Shown here piece by piece: positions 53,744 through 63,573 of a stretch of 64,000 nt of DNA (position 1 is its first letter; each line of letters begins with the position of its first letter). The notes beneath the pieces were generated by a model. The model was not told the DNA's origin. It ran no database searches and saw only the letters and a list, made by a program, of their open reading frames with translations. Both the position numbers and the translations under genes were made by a program. Source of the DNA: Aequorivita antarctica (GTDB lineage: Bacteria; Bacteroidota; Bacteroidia; Flavobacteriales; Flavobacteriaceae); the NCBI RefSeq assembly GCF_007997155.1, contig NZ_VORT01000008.1, positions 124,001 through 188,000 of the forward strand, given 5' to 3'.

Positions 53744-54345
53744 TGCTTTCCAAAAGCCTTTACCCCTGCTTCAATTCTAATTAAAAGGTCGTTTTCCTTT
53801 GGTGGAATAGGGCAAGAATACCTTGCACTATATGCACAGTATGGATTATAAGCTTTGTTAAAATCTATAACTATTGTATCTCCTTCTGGAATTCGTTGGT
53901 CCAAAAATCTTCCACCACCATAAGAGCCATCGCCACTGGTTAAATCTGTAAAAGGTAGAAAGAGATAATCTTCATAGCCTGGCTTATCGTAAGGTTGGGT
54001 GCTTTTAAAAATATTCAAGACAAAATCTTTTCCGTCTATTGAGAAATGTGCCTCACCATACTTTACATATTCTGGAGTGCGCGAAGTGGTTGTTGGCATC
54101 AAAAACGGTTTTTCATCTGGGGTGCGAACAAGCTTAGCATTAACAATAAATTTTTCATCGATTGGATAGAATTCCAAACCGTGAAAATTTTTAAAATCCT
54201 CTGGATCTAAAATAGTCGTTTCGGGGTTGCTGAACTCTTCATTCAGTTCTATTTGAGCTGCTTCGGTTTTAGAAATAATAGCTTCATCCTGTGCAGAAAT
54301 CACATTGCAGAGCATAAAAAAGGAAAGTAGTAATAAATACTTCAT
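53740..54345 (-). CDS. DUF1684 protein, secreted
   Basis: A 201-residue protein with a signal peptide (about 1-18, cut at SAQ). The DUF1684 core contains FYPIDEKFIVNAKL, LFLPFTDLTSGDGSYGGGRF and the NPYCAYSARYSCPIPP motif. The family resembles small beta proteins of unknown role. It overlaps crcB by 4 bases at the convergent ends. Confidence 0.87.
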   Translation of the reverse strand: MKYLLLLSFFMLCNVISAQDEAIISKTEAAQIELNEEFSNPETTILDPEDFKNFHGLEFYPIDEKFIVNAKLVRTPDEKPFLMPTTTSRTPEYVKYGEAHFSIDGKDFVLNIFKSTQPYDKPGYEDYLFLPFTDLTSGDGSYGGGRFLDQRIPEGDTIVIDFNKAYNPYCAYSARYSCPIPPKENDLLIRIEAGVKAFGKH

Positions 54346-54420
54346 ATAAAGTTTTCAGTAAAAATAGAAAAGAATTTCAAACTTCATATTTATTTCTATT
54401 TTTGGTTAAAATAAAATTCT

Positions 54421-55134
54421 ATGAAATTCAAATACCTACTATTGATTGTTTTTATTGCCTTAGGAACACAACTTCTATCTGCCCAGCATATTAAGTTGGA
54501 TAAAAAAGAAATGGCATTTTTAGCATCTCAGAAAAAAATAAATGTAGTTTTCACTTATGAAAGTGTTCTTTTTAATGCTGATAGTCTTACTGAAACAGGA
54601 TTTGTAAATTACATAAAAGGAAAAATAGAAAGCAAACTTAATGCGGAAGAAGCTTTGGATTGGGAAAAGAGGTATTTCAATGCCAAAGATTCCATTTATC
54701 CTAAAATTTTTGCCACAGCTTTAAATAACCGTATTAAAGATTATGATTATCCCATAGAATTTGTTGTAGATGACAATTCAACATATTACACGATGAAAGT
54801 ACAAACTGATTGGATGTATTTTGGCTATGACGTGGGAATAGCAAAACAACCTGCAAAAGCCAACTTAAAAGTTACATTTTATGAAACTTCAAACCCTGAA
54901 AATATTGTTTCTAAAATTGATATAGACAGAGCTGAAGGTTTCAATGTTATAGGAAACTTATCTTTTAACACAGAGGTCCCATTAGGAACTAGTGGTATAT
55001 CGTCAACAAATTGGCTTCAAGAATTTTTAAAAGCAAATGAAGATTATCCAAAACCAAGCCTTATTAGAATGGGAAATATGTATGACAAAGCAGCGGTTAG
55101 ATTTGGCATGACATTAAAAAGAGTTTTGGATTAG
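54421..55134 (+). CDS. Secreted protein, function unknown
   Basis: A 237-residue protein with a signal peptide (about 1-22, cut at LSAQ). The N-terminal half is helical and the C-terminal half beta-rich (KANLKVTFYETSNPEN). The GxxxxTNWLQEFLKANEDYP segment is near the end. I recognise no family. It is divergent from the DUF1684 gene and preceded by a TATTTTTG promoter-like box near 54397. Confidence 0.55.
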   Translation: MKFKYLLLIVFIALGTQLLSAQHIKLDKKEMAFLASQKKINVVFTYESVLFNADSLTETGFVNYIKGKIESKLNAEEALDWEKRYFNAKDSIYPKIFATALNNRIKDYDYPIEFVVDDNSTYYTMKVQTDWMYFGYDVGIAKQPAKANLKVTFYETSNPENIVSKIDIDRAEGFNVIGNLSFNTEVPLGTSGISSTNWLQEFLKANEDYPKPSLIRMGNMYDKAAVRFGMTLKRVLD

Positions 55135-55199
55135 TATTGAAAAAATAATTTAGGACAATAAATATTTTCACTACATTTGATTTTTAAAATAAACAAAAA

Positions 55200-55274
55200 A
55201 TGAAAAATAGAACATACAACTGTCAACCAACCCAGGTCATTTCTGGAAAGAAATGTCGGCGATGTATGTATTGA
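55200..55274 (+). CDS. Possible 24-residue cysteine-containing peptide
   Basis: ATG 55200 to TGA 55272-55274 encodes a basic 24-residue peptide with three cysteines (RTYNCQ, KKCRRCMY). It starts 66 bases after the upstream gene and is followed by a strong terminator at 55303. It could be a real small peptide, or the region may be a small RNA. The evidence is weak. Confidence 0.3.
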   Translation: MKNRTYNCQPTQVISGKKCRRCMY

Positions 55275-55302
55275 TTATATAGCAATAAGTTAATTCAATA
55301 AT

Positions 55303-55332
55303 AAAACGTCCCGGCATCAACCGGGACGTTTT
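55303..55332 (+). terminator. Strong terminator
   Basis: A 12-bp perfect stem AAAACGTCCCGG/CCGGGACGTTTT with a 6-base loop and flanking T-run lies before the MFS gene. Confidence 0.9.
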
Positions 55333-55354
55333 AATTTTATATCGCCAACCAATA

Positions 55355-56578
55355 ATGAAAAAAATATACACCAACTACTTAGCAAATTTTCGGGGACTTT
55401 CCCGAGAGATTTGGCTATTGTCCTTGGTGACCTTTATAAACCGGGCTGGGGCAATGGTAATTCCATTTTTATCATTATACCTTATAAATGTTGAAGGATT
55501 CACGTTGCCACAAGTAGGCTGGATAATGTCCTGTTTTGGTCTCGGCTCTTTGGTTGGAACATTTATTGGCGGAAAGTTGACTGATAGTATTGGCTTTTAT
55601 AAGGTTATACTTGCAAGTTTATTTTTGGGGGGAGTTGGTTTTATTTTGCTTCAGTTTATAGACTCCTTTTATGGTTTTTGCATTGGTATTTTTGTTTTAA
55701 CAATGATGGCAGACGCTGGTCGTCCTGCAATATTTGTTGCTGCAGACACTTACAGCCGACCTGGAAATACAACTCGAAGCATCACACTGATTCGGCTCGC
55801 CATTAATTTAGGTTTTTCAATAGGACCTTTAATTGGAGGGTTGATTATTGCGCATATAAATTACACTTCGCTTTTTTGGATTGATGGTTTAACCTGTATG
55901 CTTGCATCTTTAAGTGTTTTTATTCTTTTAAAACCGAAAAAACAAAGAGAAACTACTACTGAAAAAATCGTTGCTGTTAAAGAAGGAGTTCCGCCATACG
56001 TGAACAAACTTTTTATATTGTTTTTCATCATCATGGTAGCAAACAGTTTGGCTTTTGTTCAATACTTTTCAGTGATGCCCGTATATTATGAAAAAGCGCA
56101 TTTCCTTTCTGAAGATATTATTGGCTGGCTTTTATTTATAAATGGTGCTACCATAGTAATTTTTGAAATGCCATTGATAGCATGGTTGGACCGAAAGAAA
56201 ATTTCAAAGACTATGGCCACATTTTGGGGGATTTTCTTTTTGGGACTCAGCTTCTTGGTGTTGAATTTTACAAGTTGGAGTGGGGTTCTGGTTATTGGAA
56301 TGCTTTTAATGACTTTGGGAGAAATGATTGGCTTCCCTTTTTCAAACGCGCTTGCTCTAGAAATGGCTCCCAAGGGAAGAAAAGGAAGCTATATGGCATT
56401 ATATAGTATGAGTTTCAGCTTTGCCCATTTAATTGGGCACAACGGCGGTATGAATATGGTGAGCAGTTATGGCTACTTCAACACATGGATTGTTTACGCT
56501 ATATTTCTGCTTCTTATTGCTGCTTTGACTATTTGGCTATATTTCTTATTGAAAAAATCAGAAACCAAAAATATTTGA
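55355..56578 (+). CDS. MFS transporter
   Basis: A 407-residue protein with 12 predicted membrane helices. GTFIGGKLTDSIGFYK is the loop 2-3 motif (G-x-x-x-D-x-x-G) of the major facilitator superfamily. It is a likely drug or metabolite exporter. The gene is isolated, so the substrate is unknown. Confidence 0.9.
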   Translation: MKKIYTNYLANFRGLSREIWLLSLVTFINRAGAMVIPFLSLYLINVEGFTLPQVGWIMSCFGLGSLVGTFIGGKLTDSIGFYKVILASLFLGGVGFILLQFIDSFYGFCIGIFVLTMMADAGRPAIFVAADTYSRPGNTTRSITLIRLAINLGFSIGPLIGGLIIAHINYTSLFWIDGLTCMLASLSVFILLKPKKQRETTTEKIVAVKEGVPPYVNKLFILFFIIMVANSLAFVQYFSVMPVYYEKAHFLSEDIIGWLLFINGATIVIFEMPLIAWLDRKKISKTMATFWGIFFLGLSFLVLNFTSWSGVLVIGMLLMTLGEMIGFPFSNALALEMAPKGRKGSYMALYSMSFSFAHLIGHNGGMNMVSSYGYFNTWIVYAIFLLLIAALTIWLYFLLKKSETKNI

Positions 56579-56579
56579 T

Positions 56580-56783
56580 CTAACGCTTCAGTTCTGATTT
56601 TTTTTTGGCATTTCGTTGTTTGCGACTAATAATAACGGCATCTAAACATGAAATCATAAGTCCAATTCCTGCAAAAAGACAGATGAGCCTTACTACGGTT
56701 GCTCCGGGATATTCCAAGCCCGTAAAACCCAATAATGCTGAAAGAATCGTTACAATTAAAAAGTGGATTGTGTAATTTTTCAT
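56580..56783 (-). CDS. Small DUF1328-like membrane protein
   Basis: A 67-residue protein with two membrane helices (about 6-24 and 28-50) around SALLGFTGLEYPGATVV, similar to the DUF1328 pattern, and a basic C-terminal tail (RKQRNAKKKSELKR). The function is unknown. It lies 2 bases from the end of the convergent MFS gene. Confidence 0.6.
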   Translation of the reverse strand: MKNYTIHFLIVTILSALLGFTGLEYPGATVVRLICLFAGIGLMISCLDAVIISRKQRNAKKKSELKR

Positions 56784-56885
56784 GGCTGGTTAATTTTAGA
56801 TAAAATTTCTTTTTAAAAATACTTCTAAAGAACAATGGTTTATCTTAAAAAGAAACCAATTACCACATTTTTAACACTGATAAAG

Positions 56886-57329
56886 TTATGTCAAGGGTTT
56901 CAAAGTATTGTTTTTCACCACGTGTGAAAGAACAATCTGTGTTTTTGTTTCGCCATAAACAATAAGCTGGTCGATGAAGGCTTCCAAATGTTTCTGATTT
57001 TTTAACACCACTTCCATCACTATGTTTTCGTTGCCGGTAATACGGTAGCAGTTTAAGACCTCATCATACGTTTTTACAATTTCAAGAAAAGGTTTCAACT
57101 TGCCCATAAAAGCACGAAGTGTAATTATAGCCTTAAATTGATACCCAGCTTCAAAAGGCGAAACAACCGTAAAGTAACCGTTGATAACCCCAGAATCTTC
57201 CATTTTTTTTATCCGTTCCGAAACTGCAGGTGAGCTGATCCCCACTTGCCTCCCTATTTCTGTATTAGGCTGACGGGCATTTTTTTGAAGACAATTCAGA
57301 ATTTTCCAATTTAAGGAATCTATACTCAT
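56886..57329 (-). CDS. Lrp/AsnC-family transcriptional regulator
   Basis: A 147-residue protein. The N-terminal helix-turn-helix (about 5-60) has LNCLQKNARQPNTEIGRQVG and SSPAVSERIKKMEDSGVINGY. The RAM ligand-binding domain follows (about 65-140). It senses an amino acid and regulates genes not evident here. Its target could include its own divergent neighbour at 57429, but no site was identified. Confidence 0.93.
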   Translation of the reverse strand: MSIDSLNWKILNCLQKNARQPNTEIGRQVGISSPAVSERIKKMEDSGVINGYFTVVSPFEAGYQFKAIITLRAFMGKLKPFLEIVKTYDEVLNCYRITGNENIVMEVVLKNQKHLEAFIDQLIVYGETKTQIVLSHVVKNNTLKPLT

Positions 57330-57428
57330 ATTAAAGTTTTAATTAAAATTAAGGCATTATTTAAAGCAAATATATCAATTTACTTTAAAATCGATTGTGA
57401 AAAGCCATTGCTTCTGATTAAATTTGGT

Positions 57429-57842
57429 ATGCTAAAAAAAAGAAAAATGTCGTCCCATTCATTTGGAAAAAATCCACATTCCGCTATTTATATAAAATCC
57501 TTGGAAATATTCTCTTTGACCAGAAATATTGCAAGCTATCTGAGCCATGATCTTTCTTACCTTCAAAGAAATGGAAAGGAAGACCCAAATATTTATTTCA
57601 CTGGTGATATAGTGCAACAATCGGTTTCATTGGGTCCGCAAATACTCAAAGCAGAAAACCAGCTTTTTTCTGAGGAGAAGCATAAATATGTTGCTTCAGT
57701 AATGCGTCTTTCAAATTTGCTCTATAAAAATTGTGAACGTTTGGAAAGAGTCAATAGCAATGGGAAGGATTTTTTACCCTTGCTTCGCAAGGAGCTAAAA
57801 AAATTCAGAAAACTTCAGCATACATGGGGGCTGACTCTTTAA
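57429..57842 (+). CDS. Hypothetical helical protein
   Basis: A 137-residue soluble, basic and mainly helical protein, started at ATG 57429 (MLKKRKMSSH). An in-frame TTG at 57408 is possible, as is ATG 57447. No family is recognised. It is divergent from the Lrp regulator, separated by 99 bases. Confidence 0.5.
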   Translation: MLKKRKMSSHSFGKNPHSAIYIKSLEIFSLTRNIASYLSHDLSYLQRNGKEDPNIYFTGDIVQQSVSLGPQILKAENQLFSEEKHKYVASVMRLSNLLYKNCERLERVNSNGKDFLPLLRKELKKFRKLQHTWGLTL

Positions 57843-57941
57843 TTTTGAATCCATTATCTTCTTTTATAAAATTCAATTGCACATTTGTAAAGCAACATAG
57901 CAATAAAAATGCTCGAAGAAAACAATTATAGCTTTCAAAAA

Positions 57942-58400
57942 TTAGCGCAATAAACGCGGATCAAAATCCATTTTACCAATCTTAATAATTTTTAACTTCT
58001 CAAAGTCCATATGTGAAGGGTTTATTAAGATATTATTTTCTTGATACATTACGGCTGAAGGCACGCTCATTGCCAAACTGTCTTTCTTTTTAAGCCAATT
58101 AGAACCCAGCATTTGCAATTGGTTCACCGCTGCTTCAGTACTCCATTTAGGCTCAATAAAATCTATTGATTGAATTTTTTTAATGGTTGAATCGGGAATC
58201 TCAACTTCCAAAAAGGAATAATCTAAGGGAAGCGCTGCATAGTCCACATGCACGATAATTTCCAACAAACTTAGAGAAAGATTTTGCGAAAAATACAACA
58301 TACCATCACCAACTTTGTTCCACCTTCCGCCAAATAGCCTGGCTCCTTCACCAGACAAATCATTAATAAACTGTGTTTTTGTAATTCGGTAAATACGCAC
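57942..58400 (-). CDS. RES-domain toxin
   Basis: A 152-residue protein of full RES length. It carries the RES residues in order: RLFGGRWNKVGDGMLYFS and LSLSLLEIIVH, with the conserved Arg, Tyr, Ser and Glu. RES toxins degrade NAD+ and stop growth until neutralised. Its start is 2 bases after the antitoxin stop. It is the downstream gene of the pair. Confidence 0.92.
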   Translation of the reverse strand: MRIYRITKTQFINDLSGEGARLFGGRWNKVGDGMLYFSQNLSLSLLEIIVHVDYAALPLDYSFLEVEIPDSTIKKIQSIDFIEPKWSTEAAVNQLQMLGSNWLKKKDSLAMSVPSAVMYQENNILINPSHMDFEKLKIIKIGKMDFDPRLLR

Positions 58401-58402
58401 AA

Positions 58403-58909
58403 CTAAGAAGGGATTCCGTGAGCAATACGGCCAATTATATTTTTAACATACTGAATGCCAAATCTTGTGTCTAAAAAATCTAATGGCTTTTGACCATTAA
58501 AAATATACGGTGTAGAATGTAGCCAATTTCTAAAATTATCAAGCGTATCAAAAACCTCAATCCCTTTTGAAACGACATCTGCAATCTCAAAAATCTGCTC
58601 TGTGTTTGAAACTGTTAAAAGATCATCATCTGCCTTACGCTGTAATGTACGATGCGAAACATGTAAAAGATCACTCAATCTATCCATTGATATAGCCAAC
58701 ACTTCACAAATAGAATAAACTACACTTTTAGGCAAACCTCTTCTGGTTATAGTAATAAGGTCTATATCACTATTTACTACTTGACCAACTTGGCTTATAC
58801 CCCCAAGCACCCCAACAATTCTATCAAAAGGATTATCAATCAAATAAAAAACCTCTGGTTCTTTAGTTAAATTTACATCGGTATGGGTTTTATCTTTTTT
58901 CATGGTCAC
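58403..58909 (-). CDS. Xre/MbcA/ParS-type antitoxin (DUF2384)
   Basis: A 168-residue antitoxin. The central helix-turn-helix (about 75-110, LAISMDRLSDLLHVSHRTLQ) is followed by the toxin-binding DUF2384 domain (about 115-165, NTEQIFEIADVVSKGIEVFD, then WLHSTPYIFNGQKPLDFL). It binds and blocks the RES toxin and represses its own operon. It begins with two close Met codons, and the upstream one is used here. Operator-like repeats lie just upstream. Confidence 0.92.
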   Translation of the reverse strand: MTMKKDKTHTDVNLTKEPEVFYLIDNPFDRIVGVLGGISQVGQVVNSDIDLITITRRGLPKSVVYSICEVLAISMDRLSDLLHVSHRTLQRKADDDLLTVSNTEQIFEIADVVSKGIEVFDTLDNFRNWLHSTPYIFNGQKPLDFLDTRFGIQYVKNIIGRIAHGIPS

Positions 58910-58913
58910 GACA

Positions 58914-58945
58914 TTTGACGCAAATATATGTATTTTTGTCGCGTA
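58914..58945 (-). promoter_or_regulatory. Operator-like repeats and -7 box of the Xre-RES operon
   Basis: TTTGACGCAAA at 58914-58924 and TTTGTCGCGTA at 58935-58945 share TTTGnCGC and lie 21 bases apart, two helical turns. The first is a near palindrome (TTTG/CAAA arms). On the minus strand TATATTTG at 58928-58921 fits a -7 box, so repeats would overlap the promoter, as expected for autoregulation by the antitoxin. Confidence 0.5.
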
Positions 58946-58967
58946 AAAGATAATTTTAACGTTCTTT

Positions 58968-61900
58968 TTACATATTTCTTCTATATTGCCCCCCTACTTC
59001 AAATAGGGCCTCGGTTATCTGCCCTAAAGAGCAAACTTTAGTGACCTCCATAAGCTCCTCAAATAAGTTTTCATTATGAATGGCCGCGGCTTTTATTTTT
59101 TCAATTGAAGAAACTGCCCTATCACTAAACATCTTATGCAGATTTTGAAGCGTTTGGATCTGAACCTGCTTTTCTTCTTCAGTAGCACGAATTACTTCTG
59201 CGGGAAGAACTGTTGGCGACCCCTTGCTGCTTAAAAAAGTATTTACCCCAATAATTGGAAAATCCCCATTGTGTTTTAAGGTTTCATAATAAAGACTCTC
59301 TTCTTGTATTTTGCTGCGTTGATACATTGTTTCCATCGCTCCCAAAACTCCTCCGCGTTCCGTAATACTATCGAACTCCTTTAGAACCGCTTCTTCCACA
59401 AGATCAGTCAATTCCTCAATAATAAACGAACCTTGAATTGGATTTTCATTTTTCGCGAGTCCCAGCTCTTTATTTATAATTAATTGAATTGCCATCGCGC
59501 GGCGCACGCTTTCTTCCGTTGGAGTAGTAATTGCTTCATCGTAAGCATTGGTATGTAAAGAATTACAATTGTCATAAATAGCATACAATGCCTGAAGCGT
59601 AGTACGAATATCATTGAAATCAATCTCCTGTGCATGCAAGGAACGTCCAGAAGTTTGAATATGATATTTCAACATTTGCGCTCTAGGGTTGGCACCATAT
59701 TTTTCCTTCAAAGCCTTCGCCCAGATTTTTCTGGCCACACGACCAATAACAGCATATTCTGGATCTATACCATTGCTGAAGAAAAAAGAAAGATTGGGAC
59801 CAAACTCATTGATGTCCATTCCACGGCTCAAGTAATATTCCACATACGTGAAGCCGTTTGCAAGTGTAAACGCTAATTGGGTAATCGGGTTTGCCCCAGC
59901 CTCTGCAATGTGGTACCCGCTGATTGAAACCGAATAAAAGTTTCTAACTTTTTTTTCGATAAAATATTCCTGCACATCGCCCATCAATCGCAGAGCAAAT
60001 TCTGTTGAAAATATGCAAGTATTCTGCGCTTGGTCTTCTTTTAAGATATCTGCTTGAACCGTGCCGCGAACCTGCTGTAGTGTTTCGTATTTAATTTTAT
60101 TATAAACATCAGCACCCAAAACTTGATCGCCGGTAACCCCAAGCAGCATCAATCCCAATCCGTTGTTGCTCTCGGGCAATTCTCCGTGATATTTTGGGCG
60201 TTCAATTCCTTTTTCCTTGTAAATTTTGTTGATTTTCTTTTCAACCTCACTTCCAAGCCCGTTTTCGTTTATATATTTTTCGCAATTTTGGTCGATGGCC
60301 GCGTTCATAAAGAAACCTAGCAACATAGGCGCAGGACCATTGATTGTCATACTTACAGAGGTCATTGGATGGCTCAACTCAAAACCGGAATAAAGCTTTT
60401 TGGCATCGTCCAAACAACAAATGGAAACTCCTGCATTTCCAATTTTTCCATAAATATCGGGCCGAAGGTCTGGATCGTTTCCATACAATGTAACACTGTC
60501 AAAAGCAGTGGAAAGTCGTTTAGCGGGCAAGCCCATGCTCACATAATGAAAACGACGGTTGGTACGCTCAGGACCACCCTCGCCAGCAAACATACGGGCT
60601 GGATCTTCTCCGGTTCTTTTGAAAGGATAAAGACCAGAAGTATATGGAAATTCCCCTGGAACATTTTCCTGCAATATCCAATTCAAAATATCGCCCCAAG
60701 CTTGATATTTTGGCAATGAAACTTTTGGTATTTGGGTATGCGAAAGAGATTCAGTATGTGTATCAATATTTATTTCTTTCCCTCGAACTTTAAAACTATA
60801 TATTGGGTTTTTGTACTTATTCACTTTGGTATTCCAACTTGTAATTACTTCCCAGTTGTAAGGATCCAAGTTTAACTTTTCGCGATCAAATTCAGCAAGT
60901 AACAATTTCAATAAATCTTTGTTTTTTTCTATACCGACAATCGATTCTGAAACAATTCCAATTTTATCAATTTCAGGTTTTTTCCCTGAAATGGATTCCA
61001 TTGTTTTAAAAATTCCGTAAAGTTTTTGGGCAACCTCGGCCTGTTCGGAAGCTTTTTTATCATAAGCTCTATTGTTTTCCGAAATTTCTGAAAGATACCG
61101 TATGCGTGAAGGTGGAATTACAAAAACCTTTTCCTCCATTTCTTCGGGAAAGTGTAGGTCGCTCTTAAGATCTGCATTGGTTTTTTCAACAATTTTTTCT
61201 ATCACAGCTTTGTAGAGTGTATTCATTCCTGGATCGTTGAATTGAGAAGCAATAGTACCATACACAGGCAATTCGTCTTGCGGCGCGTCCCAAAGAAGGT
61301 GATTGCGCACATATTGTTTTTTCACATCGCGCAGTGCATCCAATGATCCGCGTTTATCAAATTTGTTGATTGCCACCAGATCGGCAAAATCAAGCATGTC
61401 AATTTTTTCAAGTTGGGTTGCAGCACCAAATTCAGGAGTCATTACGTAAAGCGAAACATCACTGTGCTCTATAATTTCGGTATCGCTTTGTCCAATACCA
61501 GAAGTTTCAAGAATAATTAAATCATATTCCGCAGCTTTCAAAACCTGAATTGCTTCCGACACATATTTAGAAAGTGCAAGATTGCTCTGGCGTGTTGCCA
61601 AACTGCGCATATAAACTCTTGGCGAATTGATAGCGTTCATTCTAATACGGTCGCCCAGCAAAGCCCCTCCCGTTTTTCTTTTGGAAGGATCAACGGAAAC
61701 AATACCAATAGTTTTATCTGGAAAATCAACTAAAAATCTACGAACCAATTCATCTACAAGTGAAGATTTTCCCGCCCCACCCGTTCCGGTAATTCCCAAA
61801 ACAGGCGTCGTATTTTTTTTATTTTTAATGTGAATTTTATCAAGGGTTTCCTTTGCAACCTCAGGGAAGTTTTCAGCGGAAGAAATAATTCGCGCAATAG

Positions 61901-62393
61901 CTCCAATTTCCTTTTTTGGAAGCTTTTCAAGTTCCCCATTTAATATATCGCCAATGGCAAAATCAGATTGTTCCACCAAATCGTTTATCATTCCTTGAAG
62001 TCCAAGCTCTCTTCCGTCATCTGGTGTATAAATACGTGTAATGCCATAATCCATCAAATCTTTTATTTCTGAAGGAAGAATTACGCCGCCGCCGCCGCCA
62101 AATATTTTAATGTGGCCAGCATTTTTTTCCTGCAACAAATCATACATATATTTAAAATACTCATTGTGTCCTCCTTGATAAGAAGTCATGGCAATAGCAT
62201 TAGCATCTTCTTGAATTGCGGTGTTTACAACTTCTTCCACACTGCGGTCGTGACCCAAGTGAATCACCTCAACCCCTGTGGATTGTATAATACGCCGCAT
62301 TATATTGATGGCCGCGTCATGACCATCAAAAAGTGAGGCAGCGGTAACAATGCGAACTTTATGTTTTGGTTTATAAGGATTTATCTGATGCAT
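58968..62393 (-). CDS. icmF: Fused isobutyryl-CoA mutase IcmF
   Basis: A 1141-residue adenosylcobalamin enzyme of full IcmF length. The B12 domain (about 12-145) has DGHDAA at 23-28 providing the lower-ligand histidine. The MeaB-like G domain (about 190-400) has GTGGAGKSS at 203-211, ETSGIGQSD and NKFD. The mutase domain (about 560-1141) has Phe602 in RMFAGE and Gln790 in AQNTCIF, where methylmalonyl-CoA mutases have Tyr and Arg, so isobutyryl-CoA type is indicated. It interconverts isobutyryl- and n-butyryl-CoA. It lies upstream of the Xre-RES pair, separated by 58 bases. Confidence 0.95.
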   Translation of the reverse strand: MHQINPYKPKHKVRIVTAASLFDGHDAAINIMRRIIQSTGVEVIHLGHDRSVEEVVNTAIQEDANAIAMTSYQGGHNEYFKYMYDLLQEKNAGHIKIFGGGGGVILPSEIKDLMDYGITRIYTPDDGRELGLQGMINDLVEQSDFAIGDILNGELEKLPKKEIGAIARIISSAENFPEVAKETLDKIHIKNKKNTTPVLGITGTGGAGKSSLVDELVRRFLVDFPDKTIGIVSVDPSKRKTGGALLGDRIRMNAINSPRVYMRSLATRQSNLALSKYVSEAIQVLKAAEYDLIILETSGIGQSDTEIIEHSDVSLYVMTPEFGAATQLEKIDMLDFADLVAINKFDKRGSLDALRDVKKQYVRNHLLWDAPQDELPVYGTIASQFNDPGMNTLYKAVIEKIVEKTNADLKSDLHFPEEMEEKVFVIPPSRIRYLSEISENNRAYDKKASEQAEVAQKLYGIFKTMESISGKKPEIDKIGIVSESIVGIEKNKDLLKLLLAEFDREKLNLDPYNWEVITSWNTKVNKYKNPIYSFKVRGKEINIDTHTESLSHTQIPKVSLPKYQAWGDILNWILQENVPGEFPYTSGLYPFKRTGEDPARMFAGEGGPERTNRRFHYVSMGLPAKRLSTAFDSVTLYGNDPDLRPDIYGKIGNAGVSICCLDDAKKLYSGFELSHPMTSVSMTINGPAPMLLGFFMNAAIDQNCEKYINENGLGSEVEKKINKIYKEKGIERPKYHGELPESNNGLGLMLLGVTGDQVLGADVYNKIKYETLQQVRGTVQADILKEDQAQNTCIFSTEFALRLMGDVQEYFIEKKVRNFYSVSISGYHIAEAGANPITQLAFTLANGFTYVEYYLSRGMDINEFGPNLSFFFSNGIDPEYAVIGRVARKIWAKALKEKYGANPRAQMLKYHIQTSGRSLHAQEIDFNDIRTTLQALYAIYDNCNSLHTNAYDEAITTPTEESVRRAMAIQLIINKELGLAKNENPIQGSFIIEELTDLVEEAVLKEFDSITERGGVLGAMETMYQRSKIQEESLYYETLKHNGDFPIIGVNTFLSSKGSPTVLPAEVIRATEEEKQVQIQTLQNLHKMFSDRAVSSIEKIKAAAIHNENLFEELMEVTKVCSLGQITEALFEVGGQYRRNM

Positions 62394-62421
62394 AGTTTGT
62401 TCTACTTATATTTATGAAATG

Positions 62422-62429
62422 CAAATTTA
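62422..62429 (-). promoter_or_regulatory. Putative -7 promoter box of icmF
   Basis: TAAATTTG on the minus strand fits TAnnTTTG and lies 28 bases before the icmF ATG. A -33 TTTG is not seen. Confidence 0.35.
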
Positions 62430-62507
62430 GTTAAAACGTAACGAACATAACGCTTTAGGCCAATAATGATATGATAAATATTTTTAAAAAGTGTTGTGGT
62501 AATTCAA

Positions 62508-62515
62508 TATTTTTG
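62508..62515 (+). promoter_or_regulatory. Putative -7 promoter box of the tandem secreted-protein genes
   Basis: TATTTTTG fits TAnnTTTG, 42 bases before the ATG at 62558. Confidence 0.35.
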
Positions 62516-62557
62516 TATCTTGCAGCATCAATATTAAACAATTAAAACTTTAACATT

Positions 62558-63493
62558 ATGAAAAAAATTTACATTTTAGCACTTCTTTTAGGTGCATTTA
62601 GTTTTTCATCTAACGCTCAACAAGAGCTATTTGATGATTTTGAGTCTTACAACTTGGGTCCTATTTCAGCACAAGCTGCACATTGGAGAAACTGGTCTGG
62701 TGTTGACGGTGGTTCTGATGATGCTAACGTTGTTGATGATGAGGCTTTTGGCGGTTTACAGTCTGTATATATACCAGACAATGAGCTTACAGATTTAATT
62801 CTTTTGGTGCCTTCCGCTCCTATTAGTGGAGTTTACACAATTCAATTTAACGCTTTAATTCCTGCGGGACAAAGCGGTTATTTTAACATGCAAGCCGCAC
62901 TTACTCCTGAAGGAACTGCTTGGGTTCAAGCTTTGATGGGTGGTAACGTTTACTTTAACTGCGATGGTGCCTCTGGAGGTATTGGTGGAGTTACTGGTGT
63001 AATTGACTGTTCAGTTTTTGACCAAACTTTCACTTATCCAGAAGACCAATGGTTTAAAGTTGATTGTGTTTATGACATCGACAACCAAGCTTGGGATATG
63101 TATATAGATGATGTACAATTTGTATTTGCTTATCCATTCGCATTTGGTCCACAGGTATTTATTGAATTGGCAGGTCTTGATTTCTATTCTGCTGCTCCAC
63201 ACAACCAAATGTTCCTTGATAATATCGTACTTTACAATGGTGTTATTGGAACTGAAGATTTCTCAGCAGATAAATTTTCTGTATATCCAAACCCAGTAAA
63301 AGATATGTTAAACATTAAGTCTAGTACTGCTGTTGACAATGTTACTGTATATGATCTTTTAGGAAAAGTAGTTCTTCAGGAAAATCCTGGGACAATTTCT
63401 CCAGCTATCAATATGAGTAATCTTGCTTCTGGATCTTACTTAGTTAAAGTAACTATTGGAAACTCTTCCAAAACAGTTAAGGTTCTTAAATAA
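62558..63493 (+). CDS. T9SS-secreted protein, first of a tandem pair
   Basis: A 311-residue protein with a signal peptide (about 1-20, cut at SNAQ). A beta-sandwich domain at 25-230 (DDFESYNLGPISAQ start, concanavalin-like appearance) is followed by a type A T9SS sorting domain (KFSVYPNPVKDMLNI to KTVKVLK). It should be exported by the type IX system to the surface. The ligand is unknown. A paralogue follows immediately at 63574, separated by a terminator hairpin. Confidence 0.85.
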   Translation: MKKIYILALLLGAFSFSSNAQQELFDDFESYNLGPISAQAAHWRNWSGVDGGSDDANVVDDEAFGGLQSVYIPDNELTDLILLVPSAPISGVYTIQFNALIPAGQSGYFNMQAALTPEGTAWVQALMGGNVYFNCDGASGGIGGVTGVIDCSVFDQTFTYPEDQWFKVDCVYDIDNQAWDMYIDDVQFVFAYPFAFGPQVFIELAGLDFYSAAPHNQMFLDNIVLYNGVIGTEDFSADKFSVYPNPVKDMLNIKSSTAVDNVTVYDLLGKVVLQENPGTISPAINMSNLASGSYLVKVTIGNSSKTVKVLK

Positions 63494-63517
63494 GACTTTT
63501 AAAAAGCTTTTTTACCC

Positions 63518-63547
63518 AAAAGGCTCTTCATAATGAAGAGCCTTTTA
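63518..63547 (+). terminator. Terminator between tandem paralogues
   Basis: A 14-bp stem AAAAGGCTCTTCAT/ATGAAGAGCCTTTT with a minimal loop lies 25 bases after the first gene's stop. Confidence 0.85.
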
Positions 63548-63573
63548 ATTTTAATCAATTAAAAAAATACATT

